Below, in pieces: positions 25,754-37,518 of a stretch of 64,000 nucleotides of DNA. The stretch's first letter is position 1. Each line of letters starts with the position of its first letter. Below the pieces are notes generated by a model that was given only the letters and a program-made list of their open reading frames with translations, did not search any database and had not been told where the DNA came from. Source of the stretch: Scortum barcoo (Eukaryota; Chordata; Actinopteri; Centrarchiformes; Terapontidae); NCBI GenBank assembly GCA_023238725.1, contig CM041550.1, forward strand, positions 4,721,044-4,785,043, written 5' to 3'. Both the position numbers and the translations under genes were made by a program.

Positions 25754-25780
25754 ATTATGATATTAATATAATATCATAAT
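25754..25780. repeat. AT-rich palindrome, 12-bp arms, 3-base loop
   Basis: ATTATGATATTA and TAATATCATAAT are exact reverse complements separated by ATA. The palindrome overlaps the 3' end of the LINE relic. A/T-rich palindromes of this size arise readily by chance or slippage. Confidence 0.85.
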
Positions 25781-26028
25781 GTTGTGATCAAGTCCTTAAT
25801 ACTTCTTTGTCTTACGGATGAAGAATCCTTTAAATCACTCCTGTTTTTAAATCCCATGGCAGTTTTCATCACCTTCCCCAGATATTTACACTCATTTACA
25901 ATTTCATTACAGTCACCATTAATAGCAACTTGTTGGTGTGTCCTCCTGCTCGCTCTGAAATCCAAAATAATTTCTTTTCTTTTTGTTAAGCTGAAGAAAA
26001 CAAGCATGACGCCCAACAACCTACTCAC
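25774..26028 (-). pseudogene. LINE reverse-transcriptase fragment (ORF2 relic)
   Basis: Reading the minus strand, an 84-codon frame contains LTKRKEIILDFR (residues 14-25), a Thr-His pair (30-31), VAINGD (34-39) and ECKYLG (46-51). This order matches the segment just after the catalytic domain of non-LTR retrotransposon reverse transcriptases: a TKE-(I/L)-(I/V)-DFR motif, then H..V.I.G, then a YLG motif. Rex1, L2/CR1 and Jockey-like LINEs all carry it. The catalytic FADD box should lie upstream (higher coordinates on plus), but I cannot find it, and after residue 54 the match fades. It is a dead, heavily truncated copy and not a host gene. The subfamily is uncertain. Confidence 0.7.
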
Positions 26029-26658
26029 CTACAAAGTGGATGGTGATGAGGATAACGTGCTGATATGTCGGTGGTGAGAAAATGGAGGCTGTGTGGAGCA
26101 TTATGCCGAACCTACTGACCGTTCCTTCACCCTTATGTGGCGCAATTCCTCCATGGACATCAGCTCAGGGTCAATGGCCCACCCAAGTAAACAGCAGAAA
26201 CTTGTCATTGAAAGAGGGATGGACAATAATGAAAGAATTTTGTGGTAGACTTTCAGAATTGGATGAAAATGTCTTATGAAAAACTACACTTCCTTGCCCT
26301 GTTGGAGTCATATTCATAAGGCAGCAGGTGCCAAAAAGTGTTCCTGACAGTGTTCAGTAACTCAGCTTGGGTCACAAATGACACATTGATTTTTCTGAAG
26401 AGGAGCAAGTAAGTTCAATCAATCCTAGCTCAAGAGTTTGGAGGGTTTTTTTTAGCTTTCAGTTCCTACTGGAACACCGGGACATGAGATAGGTCACATC
26501 TTTCCTTTAAATGGCAACGTTATCAACTGTACTGAGGTGAGAAGCCAAGGAGCGGTGAATTTTAACCAATTTAAGGGGGATCGCCTCCAGGGTGATGTTT
26601 AGTTAAGTTTAAGCTTGGTCACTGACTTTGTTCTAAATGCGCCTTGTCTCTTTCCATT
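26029..26658. other. Non-coding stretch beside LINE relic
   Basis: I looked here for the upstream reverse-transcriptase domain of the minus-strand LINE fragment and could not identify it. The rest is unrecognised. Confidence 0.5.
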
Positions 26659-26695
26659 ATTATTATATATCTATATATATTATTATATATTATTA

Positions 26696-26775
<80 letters not shown>

Positions 26776-26778
26776 ATC

Positions 26779-26817
<39 letters not shown>

Positions 26818-26820
26818 CAT
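26659..26820 (+). repeat. Compound microsatellite, (ATCT)n with AT-rich lead
   Basis: An ATT/AT-rich lead (26659-26696) runs into a nearly perfect (ATCT)n array at 26697-26817. A single ATCTC interruption at 26776-26780 shifts the phase. There are about 30 units in all. It is probably highly polymorphic. The frames made of repeated Ser-Ile-Tyr-Leu residues across it are artefacts of the repeat. Confidence 0.97.
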
Positions 26821-26871
26821 CTCAATAAACGCTGGTACATGTAGATTTAGGTGCTATGTACTAGATGCACC

Positions 26872-26892
26872 ATCTACTATCTACTATCTACT
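26872..26892 (+). repeat. Heptamer tandem repeat (ATCTACT)3
   Basis: Three exact copies of ATCTACT lie 55 bases after the ATCT microsatellite. The unit differs from ATCT by an inserted ACT, which suggests local slippage from the same sequence. Confidence 0.95.
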
Positions 26893-29280
26893 GTTGTTAT
26901 GAATGTGCAAAGCTTTTTTCTTCTTTTAAAGATTTATTATTGCAGCTGCAAAGTGCCAGAAATCCCCATTTGGAGGATGATGGGTCGGGTTAAACAGTCA
27001 CTTGAAAGAGTGAATTGGGGCGACAGTACATTTCCCATGAACATGCAATCAGGAAAGGTAGGGTTGAATATGAATAAAAAATTAGATGCAGAAACAGCAG
27101 AAAAAAAGAAGCCTTATCCTTGGGAGCAGACACGGTGATTACGGAGAAGGATATTAGTCTTATACAAGGGTGTTAAGGATGGAGGTGAGCAGAGCAGCTT
27201 CCACAGTTTCAGAGTGTGACTGTGCTCTAATCTTATCTGAGAGGGTTTCAAACAGAATCGAACAGGTTGCAGTATGATCTGAAAGTCATATGACGACGTG
27301 ACATTAGATCCTCTCAAGAAAGCAAGACGACAAAGTGTACCTGTCAGTTTAACAACTTTTCTAAATTATGATGCAGCCATCTGTTGCTCTCTGTGTGAAT
27401 CATTTTAACAGCTGACTAACGCTGGTTTTTGGCACCAGTATGTCGCCTTTCTTATTCTGAAACAAAATAAGACAAAGGGAATGATGCATTGCACTTTGTT
27501 CTCTGGCAAACCGAGTGCCAGAGACAAATGGTGCTTGAAGCACATGATTAAAGCCAATGTCCCGCTGTCATATTCACCGTAGCTAAATAACATATTGATC
27601 AACCCTTTGTAATTGCAACTCAACTGATGATGCTCAAGAAAGCACTTGACGTATTAAAACTGATTTCAGAATACCCTTGTTGCAGGAAATAGGGCAATTC
27701 ATCTTGACACATGCTAAATTGGCTTTTCTCCATTATGTGTTACATCTACAAAGCAATACAATTGATTAATCCTGTAATTACAGCCACTTCTATCTCGCTG
27801 CAATGACTCTGCTTAAAGTTTGCTAAGGATGCTCTTTAAAGGGAAGACCTCAACCTTTAAGACCTAAGAATCTTTTAGTGCCTTCTATAAAGATTTTTAT
27901 AAAGATTTTAGCACAGACTGGAGGACAGTAGCTCCACACATTGTATGCGAGTGGAGATTTGTCAATTTTACTGCTTCATAAGTCACTCATGAAATCATAA
28001 AAATGGTGTACTGTAGCTGTATCTATTATGAGCTTACTTGTAGTCACACATAAGAAGGAATTTCAAACACAAAATCACATCATGTTAACACGTATCTCAT
28101 CACAACTGCTGATACGTGAACACAAACAGGCTGAAGAAACGCTGCTGAAATGGAGGTCCAAGGGGACTCACAGTAAATCAGAGTGGGTCAATAAGAACAA
28201 TGAGGCACATCTCTTTTCTTTAACATGTGAATTGCAAGAGCTACTTTAGTGGCAATATCATACCAAGCTTTACTGAGTTTGGACTGGTTTTACATTTGCT
28301 CCCCCACCATGTTCAATCACTGGCTCAGGGGAGAGAATTGACATTCTTCCCTGCCCAGACATGATGGATGCAATCAGTCATTCTGCATCCTGTAAAAAAA
28401 AAAAAAAAGAAAGTAAGGAAAAAAAAGCAGGAAATAAACAGCAGGTTGTAGAGAAACAGTTACACAAATACCAAAAATGTGACCATCAGATGGTGCTTTA
28501 AAAATGTTTCATGCATTTCATAAAATTACATAAAAAATAAATAAATAAAGACCTATTCAAGATTGCTTAATGAACCCTTTTTTTCCACAAAGTACATCAG
28601 ATAACCAAGGTCACACATGCGTCATTTAGTGGTGATTTAAAAGTATTTTTTTTTTATTTTCTTACCTGAATGCATTTTCAAAGAAACAAGGCCTTGTTTT
28701 GGGACGAGGCAAAGACCACAAATGCCAAAACCATGTTCCTGTTGGCAAAGTAGAGACCATGAAAGTGTGTTTTATAGTCAAAATTTGTCGTACAATCAAC
28801 AAAATAACACATCATCTACAAAGAAAATGTGGCACTAAAAAAATCTCCTCATCAAAGATGCAGTGCATCAAATTAAAAGCCTGGCTGCAGGATAGTCTAG
28901 TTTATTTAAGATCAGTAATGCTTTCAAGATACTCAGTATATTACATATATGTTATATATCTTTATTGTCATTTTATCTCAGGATTCATCCACAACACATG
29001 TACTTTTCAATTCACAACATAATTGCACAACACCAGCGAGGTCATCACAGGTAAAGCCCATTATTGCCTCAGCAAGTGTGACCTGAAACACACTGAAAAA
29101 CCTCTTCTTTCAGTGAGTGCTTTGGTGAAGTGACGTTGATGCGACTGGATCTGTTAGGGAAGCTTCTAAACCTTCGGCGCTCTGCAGTATGATGAAACCT
29201 CTATTTGCACGCCGCATTTCCCGCTGCCCACGCCTCAGGTATTACTGCCCGCAGCAGCTGACTGGCCAGGTGTGTCCATT
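26893..29280. other. Non-coding stretch
   Basis: It holds A15 at 28394-28408 and an AAAT run near 28538-28549. Frames up to 107 codons are unrecognised. No exon or RNA gene was seen. Confidence 0.55.
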
Positions 29281-29465
29281 TGCTTGTGCGGCAACTGCGC
29301 CTGAGGAGGTGGAGCGACTCGTCCATTAGTCACAAGGTTGGTGGTTTGATCCCCGGCTCCCTCTGTCCGGATGGTGAAGTGTCCTTGAGCACAACACTGA
29401 ACCCCAATGGGCTGGTAAATTATAAATTGCTTTGCCCTGTTTGGATCAATAAAGCACCAAAGTAA
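29281..29465 (+). mobile_element. tRNA-derived SINE, teleost type
   Basis: This is the clearest SINE in the window. The tRNA-like head has a weak A box (TGAGGAGGTGG, 29302-29312) and a good B box (GGTTTGATCCC, 29343-29353). It is followed by the body phrase GTCCTTGAGC and ACACTGAACCCC (29389-29405), which is diagnostic of a very common fish SINE. The 3' part ends GGATCAATAAAGCACC. The head would be transcribed by RNA polymerase III, and mobilisation would need a partner LINE. The copy has substitutions in the A box and is probably inactive. No clear target-site duplication was found by eye. Confidence 0.85.
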
Positions 29466-31064
29466 AACTGGGTCGACTTTACACAGCACCCCAAAATCAT
29501 TGGTTGTCTTGACCCTTTGGAAGTTTTATTATATTTATATTATAACTCTTATTAAACTTACATGTTACTATTTGTTATTGATTCTTAATAAAATGCAGTT
29601 TGTACTTTGCAGACCTGGCTGTCTTTATTTGTTTGGATAAATAACACCAACACTGGCTCACAAAAAAACAATGATAGTAAGTGAAGTTGACAGTGACAGT
29701 GGAAGTGAACATTTTGTTCCTTTGAGTGAGCAAAATTAAATTATTTAAGGAAAAGACTGAGAAGACCTTTGGGTGATCATCTCTTTGTTTTTCTGGATTT
29801 TGTATATCTTGTGACTTAGCACCACTCTTCGTGTGATCAGATGTCATATTCCCATTAAATACAGCACAGTTTAAACATGTAAAATCCAAAGAAGGAGGAT
29901 ACAGAGTTTTTTTTTATATATTTTCAGTGATTAAAGGGCATCAGAGATGGATGTGAAATGTCTTTATGGAATTTGGATGAACTCCAGTGAGAGTTCATCT
30001 GTTCTCTGAAGTTTGCCAGTTTTAAAGGTCAACAGCTCCTGTGCTTCTTTAGCAGTCTGCTTCTGCAATCAGAAGTGAAGGGCCATTTCTTTACATAATG
30101 GACAGCTGTAGGACACTCACAGCACTGCCACTTGGACTTGGACTCTGATAAACCAGATGATGGATAGCGGTGTCAGTCAGGCATGAATGGGCCCCCAGGA
30201 TGCACCTCTGCACTCTTCTATAGTGAAGCCAGGCACTGACATCAGCAGCTATGCGTCGCACTGTGCACTATCCCTCCCTGAAGCCATGTCACAGCGCCTC
30301 GGGTCACCATTTCCACACTCTAAGTATGTACGCAGCATCTGAGTGGCTGTAAAAGTGCTTCAAATCGTGCTGCAGATGAAATGTCTCAAATATTCTTCAA
30401 TTTGTCGACTCAAAATAGAGATGAGATGCTTTCTAAATACGGGTTGTTTAAGATGTGGGTTTTTAGAAATTGCACTCAAACTTATTTCCTGCTCTTTCGC
30501 TGCAACAGACCAACAGTACTGTGGATGAAAATAAATGTGCCAAGTGCTGTGGAAAAAGCAGAGGTATACTCCACTCCACTGAAGTGTAAGGCTGGTGGTG
30601 GGGTGTTCTTGCCACAAGTACAGTATGTGCTGCTCAACAGATTCGAGCTCTGTTAAGGGCATTTTTTTTACTGAACTTGACAGCAAAAAAAAAAAAAAAA
30701 GTTAAAAAAGGTAATTTCAGTCAGTGTTTTGGCATTACTGTGACTCGGGGTGCCATCATTGGCCAATTCACCTTCATTTCTTTTCAGTTTTTATAACTTG
30801 TTCCCAGAAATGGTGAAATGGAAGTTTGTTCAGATCTTCCAGGAAAGAGCAATACATTCATGTTTGATGGCTGATACCGGCACCAGTCCTCGCCTGCAAC
30901 AGAAGAATAGCAATGTCAGACACGTCCACCTATCACGTCTGATAGACGGACGTCTGCCCAGCAAGATAGCCTGACAACAGCTAGTCAGATTGTGATGGAG
31001 GTTGCTGTGGATGTCCACGGTCCACAGACAGTTTCCTCCTCATGACACCTGTGCACTTTCTTTG
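29466..31064. other. Non-coding stretch
   Basis: It contains A16 at 30685-30700. Frames up to 108 codons (30360-30686 minus) are unrecognised. Nothing else could be supported. Confidence 0.55.
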
Positions 31065-31131
31065 ATCCAAAATCTTTCACTGGTTGACAAGAAATATCAA
31101 AATCTAATGGGCAGATTGTCATGATTCATGC
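31065..31131 (-). repeat. Short fragment of repeat family A, minus orientation
   Basis: GAAATATCAAAATCTAATGG and GCAGATTGTCATGATTCATG (about 31091-31130) resemble the family seen at 15720-15860, where GAAATATTTCAACA is followed by GATGGATTG. The match is short and diverged. Confidence 0.45.
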
Positions 31132-32072
31132 GTAAATGACTCTCACACATTAAAATGAAAGTACAGACGTGTTTCTGATGCATACACAAATATTTCTCGT
31201 TTTAAATTAATCAAGTATGAATCAAAAAATTGTCTTGTTAATTTTCATCAGAAGCATATTTGGCTGTTCTTCCATTATATACAGACTGTTGAACCTGCTT
31301 TGATAAAATCTTTGTCATGTGTGAAATTTACTGTATTTGTATTTTGAGACTCTTCAGACCCACAAGAGGAACTTGATTATTTTTTCAACGACATACACCT
31401 GAATCAACTTGATGCCTCTGTACGTGATGAGGAGCCAATCTGAGCTCAACGCTCAATACTAAATTATAAGTGCATCAATTATAAGAAACTCAGATAAACA
31501 TGTTGCATTTGGTACATTTTAGTTCAACTAAACTTAAAAAATGTGGGGTCCCATATAAACAACACAAAAAATAAATAGATATAAATAGTGCACATAAACA
31601 GCTTTATGAGTGTCAATTAGCCTCACACACCAAGCTGGCGATATTAAGACGTTTGTACTAATTTTCTGTAGTTAATTTATCAGATTTTCTATAGAATAAG
31701 CTTCATGTTTTCCTCCTTACAATTGTGTGGTGATCTTTAAAATGAGAACTTTACTCCTGAAGACATGTTTGTTGTTTTCAGTCAGGCAGATGTATTGCAG
31801 GATTTTTTCAGACCAGCATGCCTGTGACGTGTATATCAAAATAATATTACCAGGCCTCTGTCACATTCACATAATACATCTGCATGATTCAGTCACTTCT
31901 TAAATACTGTGTCACCATTATGGAGTATATTCACTTTGAGAATTCACAATTTCATGAGAAGGTTGTTGAGGATGCTACCAAAGACAGTTATTTTCTATCT
32001 CGGTAATTCTGACTCTTGGAGGGAATTCAAACATGTAACATGATTTAATGAGCTCTTCAAGCTCTGCCCACA

Positions 32073-32103
<31 letters not shown>

Positions 32104-33299
32104 GTACATATATTCATACATACATTTAACCTTGCCAATTACAGTCCAGACGTGTATTTTCTGATCTGTCGGTTCTATGGAAAAGGTCTGGATGAGTTAG
32201 ACAACTAAAACAACCTTTTTAAGAGTAAGAAAAGAACATTGTTATTGTTTTAAAGCATTTCCCTGGTGAGGACAGTCTCTTCCCACCACATACTGTTAAA
32301 TAAATCACAACGCAGGTTGAAATCTTCCAATCTTTAAAAGTAAAAGTACATTCCAGTTTTGGCCGTTGGCCCGCTTTCATCTGCCAAATTGTCACTTACA
32401 GAAATCCCATTTTCTCTTTTCCGCTTTACCTCCATGTTTACTTGAAAAATAGTGACATTTTGAGGTTTAAAAGATGGAGATGGCTTGCTGCTAAACATTA
32501 AGATATGTCAAATAAAACAGCAGAGAATTTCTTTTCAAAGGATCGGCTAAATGAAGCAGCAGCAAAAACACTGCCAATTGTGGAAACTAGGGCAGAACTT
32601 ATTGAGCCTGAGAAGTTAAGCTCTGATAAAAGGTTTCCAAATGACTCGGTTTGTTTTGCTGTGTTTCTGTCTGTGAAATTAACTTGTGATATAAGTGTCA
32701 TCCAATTACCCAAGAAGTTTACAAGCGGGGCATCCCAGCATATTTTTTTAATTAATTGGGAATCAAAATAAAGACCAGTGGCTGTTTGGGTGCAACCTCA
32801 GTGTTGGCTCAGCAGTGTCCGCAGAGAGAAACTCCTGTAATTAATTCACTACAGCTTCGGCCCTCTGGAGCTGCGGATCAGTGTGCTTCTTTGGGTCCTC
32901 AGCCCTCTGTGGGGCTATATCTCTGTACTTTGTCTTTGCCAAGGCACCGGGCATGGCTTTGAGTGGGGTTGGCTCGTTGGAGGAAGATAATCGTCCCCTC
33001 TGGAATCTGAAACCAAACGCAGCTGGAGCTGGTCATTGGATAATATTTGGTCCCTCTCCTCTGTTTTATTTCCTCGCTTGTTTTTTAGCTAGTCTCCCAC
33101 TGGCAAAGACAGATGGTAAAAACAGAAACTGGCAGCTTTTAGCCTCAGTAGACAATGTGTAAAAGCCGAAATGACACCTCGCATTAGCTTGGTGGAAGAA
33201 CATGTCAGGACCACACAACCAATCCATTTGTGTTAGACGATCCCACACCTCCCGGTGTACATCCAGTGACAACCTCGGTGTCCACGCAGGAAGTCGAGG
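31132..33299. other. Non-coding stretch
   Basis: A CATA microsatellite lies at 32071-32125. The frames (up to 93 codons) are unrecognised. No gene was seen. Confidence 0.55.
32071..32125 (+). repeat. (CATA)n microsatellite
   Basis: Eight perfect CATA units (32071-32102) are followed by degenerate TGTACATATATTCATACATACA. This is a typical imperfect tetranucleotide repeat. Confidence 0.95.
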
Positions 33300-33375
33300 G
33301 ACCATAATGTGGCACAGTGGTTTGTAGCATGTCCTTTTAGGGGAAAGACCAGAGTTTGTGTCCCAGAGTTGTAAA
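33300..33375 (+). mobile_element. tRNA-derived SINE head, degenerate
   Basis: TGGCACAGTGG (33310-33320) fits an A box, and GAGTTTGTGTCCC (33351-33363) is a decayed B box. Between them is a segment ending GGGAAAGACCAGAG, close to the GGACCAGAGTTCGAATCCC pattern of fish tRNA-derived SINEs. The cloverleaf is not intact. It differs from the SINE at 29281 in the head, so it is probably another subfamily. Confidence 0.55.
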
Positions 33376-34338
33376 ACTTCAGCCTGCAATTAACATTCAC
33401 ATTATTTAAAATCATAATCAAGATCTTTAGTTCGTTCATTCGTTCATCATTTATTCACCATAACTATATTTCCCTAATCTAAACCATACTATAGTTGCTG
33501 CATGAGTAGATACTGTAAACGTCAGTAATGTTAAAATCTAAAGTTGAGCAGATTGTCCAGTCTCAGTGTCATTGTCTGATAATGAAAAACAAAACAACAT
33601 TAGCTAACATTAGAAAAATGAGAAGCAGCCTCAAGAAGCTGATAATTATGATATATGCAGCATGTGAAGTATATATACATCCTTACTGGTAGGGATGTAA
33701 GTGTGTAATATCCATCCTGAAAATGAGGATAGAAAGTAGGAAGAAAGCTCACTGAGTTTCTGAATTGGGAAGGGTTTATTCTCTGGGGAGCATGAATGTA
33801 CTGTGTGAGGACAGTGTACTGTTTTTACTCTTATACCTGTATAGTTTTAGTTAGAAACTTTGTCCTGATGGTGGGAAGAAAAGGAAAAAGAGGTCACTAA
33901 ACTCATTTTAATTTGAAAAAACAACACAAATGAACAAAAATACAGAGATTTTGTTTGATAAAGACTTAGGCTGTGACCCCATGCATGAGTAGCTTTTAAG
34001 GATACAGCCAAATAACAGCAGATAGAGGGCTAAAGATGGGACCTGGACAGTGGTGGTGCTGGTGGGGTGATGGAGGGGAAAAGTGGCAGAAACTTCAATA
34101 ACAGGTTAGGTGGTTAATAATCTTCAGCTAAGATGATCATCAGAAAGAAATCCCGCAAATCAATCCCAGTTAATTCACCGGATAATAACCGAGAGACGAA
34201 GCTGCAGCACGATGATGAAACAAAAAGATAATTGCCTTCCTGCTCCTCATTAGTATTAACTATTATCAAGTGGTAGTATAAATGCTGGTTACCATTAATA
34301 TTCACAGGAACATTTTGGTGAAGGGAAAGTTTTTATTC
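33376..34338. other. Non-coding stretch
   Basis: Apart from a short GTTCATTC run near 33430-33450 and a GGTGG-rich patch near 34050-34075, nothing is recognisable. Confidence 0.55.
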
Positions 34339-34453
34339 GATGGTGGTGTTAGACAAAAGGTCAAAAGATCACTAGAATCAAAAGTCCTTGGGGAATTATG
34401 AATTATGAATATCCAGGCTAAAATTCATGACAATCTGCCCATGGGTTGTTTGC
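34339..34453 (+). repeat. Fragment of repeat family A, plus orientation
   Basis: GATGGTGGTGTTAGAC is followed by AAAAGATCAC, CTTGGGGAA, a short duplication of GAATTATGAATTATG, and then AAATTCATGACAATCTGCCC. The order equals that of the copy at 60286-60390: a GATCAC/AACCAC word, a GGGG word, then AATTTCATGGCAATCC. It is non-coding. Confidence 0.65.
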
Positions 34454-34518
34454 AAAAGAATAACAGGATGAGAAATAGTTCAGAAAAGCTTGACCATAAC
34501 TCCCTTTAATAAAAAAAG

Positions 34519-34530
34519 TATATATAAATA

Positions 34531-34608
<78 letters not shown>

Positions 34609-34610
34609 TA
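34519..34610. repeat. Long (TA)n microsatellite
   Basis: The core at 34539-34602 is 32 perfect TA dinucleotides, flanked by TATATAAATATATATGTG and TACATATATAA. It is self-complementary, so it can extrude cruciforms and is prone to length errors. The Tyr-Ile frames across it are artefacts. Confidence 0.97.
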
Positions 34611-35082
34611 AATGAGAGAGTGAGGATCAAAACAACTGTTGATCTCATGTTTGCAGAGCTCTCGAGTCTTTTTGAATCTCTGCAGGGAGAGGCAGCAGTA
34701 CTTTCTGAGGGGCTGAAGAGCTAGTCGACGTGCTGTGCCGGGTTAAGACGAAGATGACAGTGAGCCGTGCAACCTCAAACACAGCTTTGGACTGAAAAGG
34801 TCAGGCCAGGTTGTGGTGTGGGGGCGTGGGAGGGGGAGGTTTCACTGAAACCAAGAGGCGTAAGAAACCTGAGGGGATGAATGACCATCAGAGGAGGAGG
34901 TGACCTGACGTGACCGCTGAGGACCGAGGAATCGTCCTCAATACGTTAAAGCTGAAAGGACAACACTTCCCATGATGCCGTACATTACAAACTGTGCACA
35001 GTTTACATTAGCTCAGTTATGCTAACTCAGATGGAGCTTGTAAGATATTTAACACATATGAAATGAAGCTGCATAAAATGGA

Positions 35083-35145
35083 AAACACTCAAGTACAGCA
35101 AGAGTACCTGAAACTTGTACTTATTAAAGTAAATCAAATCGCCAT
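35083..35145 (+). repeat. AGTAC-rich repeat fragment
   Basis: ACTCAAGTACAGCAAGAGTACC and CTTGTACTTATTAAAGTAAA belong to the same style of sequence as the element at 3137-3650 (repeated AAGTA/GTACTT words). It looks like a short piece of that or a related family. Confidence 0.4.
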
Positions 35146-37452
35146 CGAATGGTAGCACGAGGTCTTGGAAAGAAACTTTAGGTGACGATGTCTGTAAGTG
35201 TTAGAGAGCTTTCTGTGAGAAGAATAGTTTTAGTGAAACCTCAGCCTGACAGATTAAATTATTTATAAAGAGAGAAAGATGGATCGGAAATTCACATAAA
35301 ATATTTACCGATGCTGCGAATCAAGGTTTCAGCAATTAGACTTTATCAACACACAGCATCTTTGTAAATCTTTGTAAAGAGAACAGGGTGTCTCCTACAG
35401 TCAATACAGTGGTGATGGTGGTTGAGGAGGAAGGGGGGGTAGGAATAAAGCCAGTAGGTGGAAAATTGAACCTCTCAGCTGAATCTCAATCTGAAGATCA
35501 CCGTGCTGATGGGGGAGGCAGGGGTTGTGCTACAGTAGGTCTGAGCGACCGGATTACAAAGATATTTATAGAGCAGCACCCAACGAGTGATTGGTTCATG
35601 GGACGTGAGAAAAAGGTGATTGGCCAGATATGATGTGGGAGGCATTTGTGATCGAGGGGAGTTCTCTAACGGCCTATAGGAGTTTATGAGAGTGACAGAG
35701 AAGCTGGGAATGAAGATCTTATAAAAACTTGAAGAACTGCTGGTTCAGTTCAACTTTTGTCTTTTGCCAGAAACTACATTTTATCATTAATCCCATTTTG
35801 TCTTTTAAAAGCATTGTTGTGGTATTATTGTGTATAATGCAGAAATAAATATGTAGTAGAGCACAGATATCATCAAATAACTAAAGAAGTAAATATACGG
35901 CATAAGTTAAAATAAATAAATAAAAAATTGGACACCTAAGAAGTACCCGAATGTCAGACGTAACCAGACACACTCCTGAAAATCAATTAATGAGGTCATT
36001 TATAATTTAAAGACATTGACCTGCAACAGCAGCTTTGCTTCTTGTTTAAAGACTTCTGTTGCTTTTTGTGTGAGAAGAAGCTAGTGTAATCTCGGTTATA
36101 GCAGAGGAAAACGACCAAGTACGCGACAGTGTTTGTTCTGCTGTGGCTCTGGATGTCAACACTTTATTCTCGGGGAAATTTCGTAAATGAACATTCACCC
36201 AATGTGTGTGTAAAAACTGTTTAAAGCATCAGGAACAGGTCTTTTTGTTGACGTAAAATGGCACTACATTCGGTTACCACCATTTCATTTTCCCTGACAA
36301 ACTGAGACTTGTAATTTTCACGCTAAACATAACTAGTCTGAGAAAAGCTTCTTGAAAATGCGGCTCAACAAAAAACTCATGAGTACCATCAGTTATTCTT
36401 TAAAGTGTAGGGAAAAAGAGAATATCTGGGACAGGATTCATGTGGTGCAAAATGTTCCCCCGTTTTTCACAGTGTCCTGATGGAGTGGATGCTCCTGTTG
36501 TGTTGTTACGGGATGCAGCATATCCATTACCTCCACGGTTACCAAAACCTTCTCCTGAGAATACGGCAACAGGCTGCTTTCTGCTGGCTCAGTAGAGCAG
36601 AGTGACAGTGGAGAGAACATTTAGATCTTTCAAGGTGAGATGGAGATGTTCGCTGAATTGGTGCGATTCCCTCGTTGACACCGTAAGCGTTGCGTTGTTG
36701 CATCTCTCACACGAGCCACGCTGTGATAATGGAGATGGTGAAGCTGATGAAAATAAAAGGAAGTTTCTCTCCTGACACTGTGCAATCTGTGAGGGACACA
36801 CTCTGTTCATCTAGTGAGACGCTAAAGTTTCTTCAAAAGATTCGATAAGGCAGGAAGAGTCAATCCCTCATTAAAAGTGAAAATGGGAAATCAACACTGG
36901 AAACACTGCTGATATACACATTTTATAACATATATTTCATTTTATATATGTAATAGGGTGGTATTCAGGAAGGAATTGAGTTCATTTACTAATGTGGGAG
37001 GTTAGTTATTAGTTAGTTGGTTATTGCATCATGAACTTCAAGCAAGATTCACATATATTTCTGATGCAACGTAATTTCTTTCTTAATTTATGCATGTAAT
37101 AATTTAGCTGATAAACCCACAGCATTACAGTTAGACTTAATTACACTTTTGTGCAAAAGACTGATCTAAGCAACAACCCGCGTATGTTTGCCTGCGTGGA
37201 GCCCGGAGAAGGATTATTCCACCTAAGGATTGAACAAATAAAAAAAACTATAATCTAATTATAATTACTATGAACATGTGCCTTATTTTATTCCAATTTG
37301 TTTTTAACCCTCAGGTAATCTCCAGTTTGGGAATACATTTGGGGCAGGCTGTATTTCTGGAAAGCATACTTATTTATTTGTTAACAAATATGTGGTAATT
37401 ATCCCTATTTAAAATACAAGGTTAATCTGTAATATATCATTCAGTTGTGATA

Positions 37453-37518
37453 ATTACAAATAACCAGAATACATTACAGAGCGGGACAAAGAACATCCCT
37501 CTGGTGGTTATTTGTAAT
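37453..37518. repeat. Inverted repeat forming a 66-base hairpin
   Basis: ATTACAAATAACC (37453-37465) is an exact reverse complement of GGTTATTTGTAAT (37506-37518). Inside it, ACCAGA (37463-37468) pairs with TCTGGT (37500-37505). The stem is therefore about 16 bp with a three-base GGT duplication on the right arm. A further GGG/CCC pair lies in the 31-base interior. It could be a small MITE-like palindrome or chance structure; the sequence matches no microRNA I know. Confidence 0.85.

Noticed and set aside
26615..26902. Open frames of repeated Tyr-Leu-Ser-Ile residues up to 95 codons
   Set aside because: They are translations of the ATCT microsatellite; all three frames stay open for that reason only.
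34418..34724. Open frames of alternating Tyr and Ile on both strands
   Set aside because: They are translations of the (TA)32 array.
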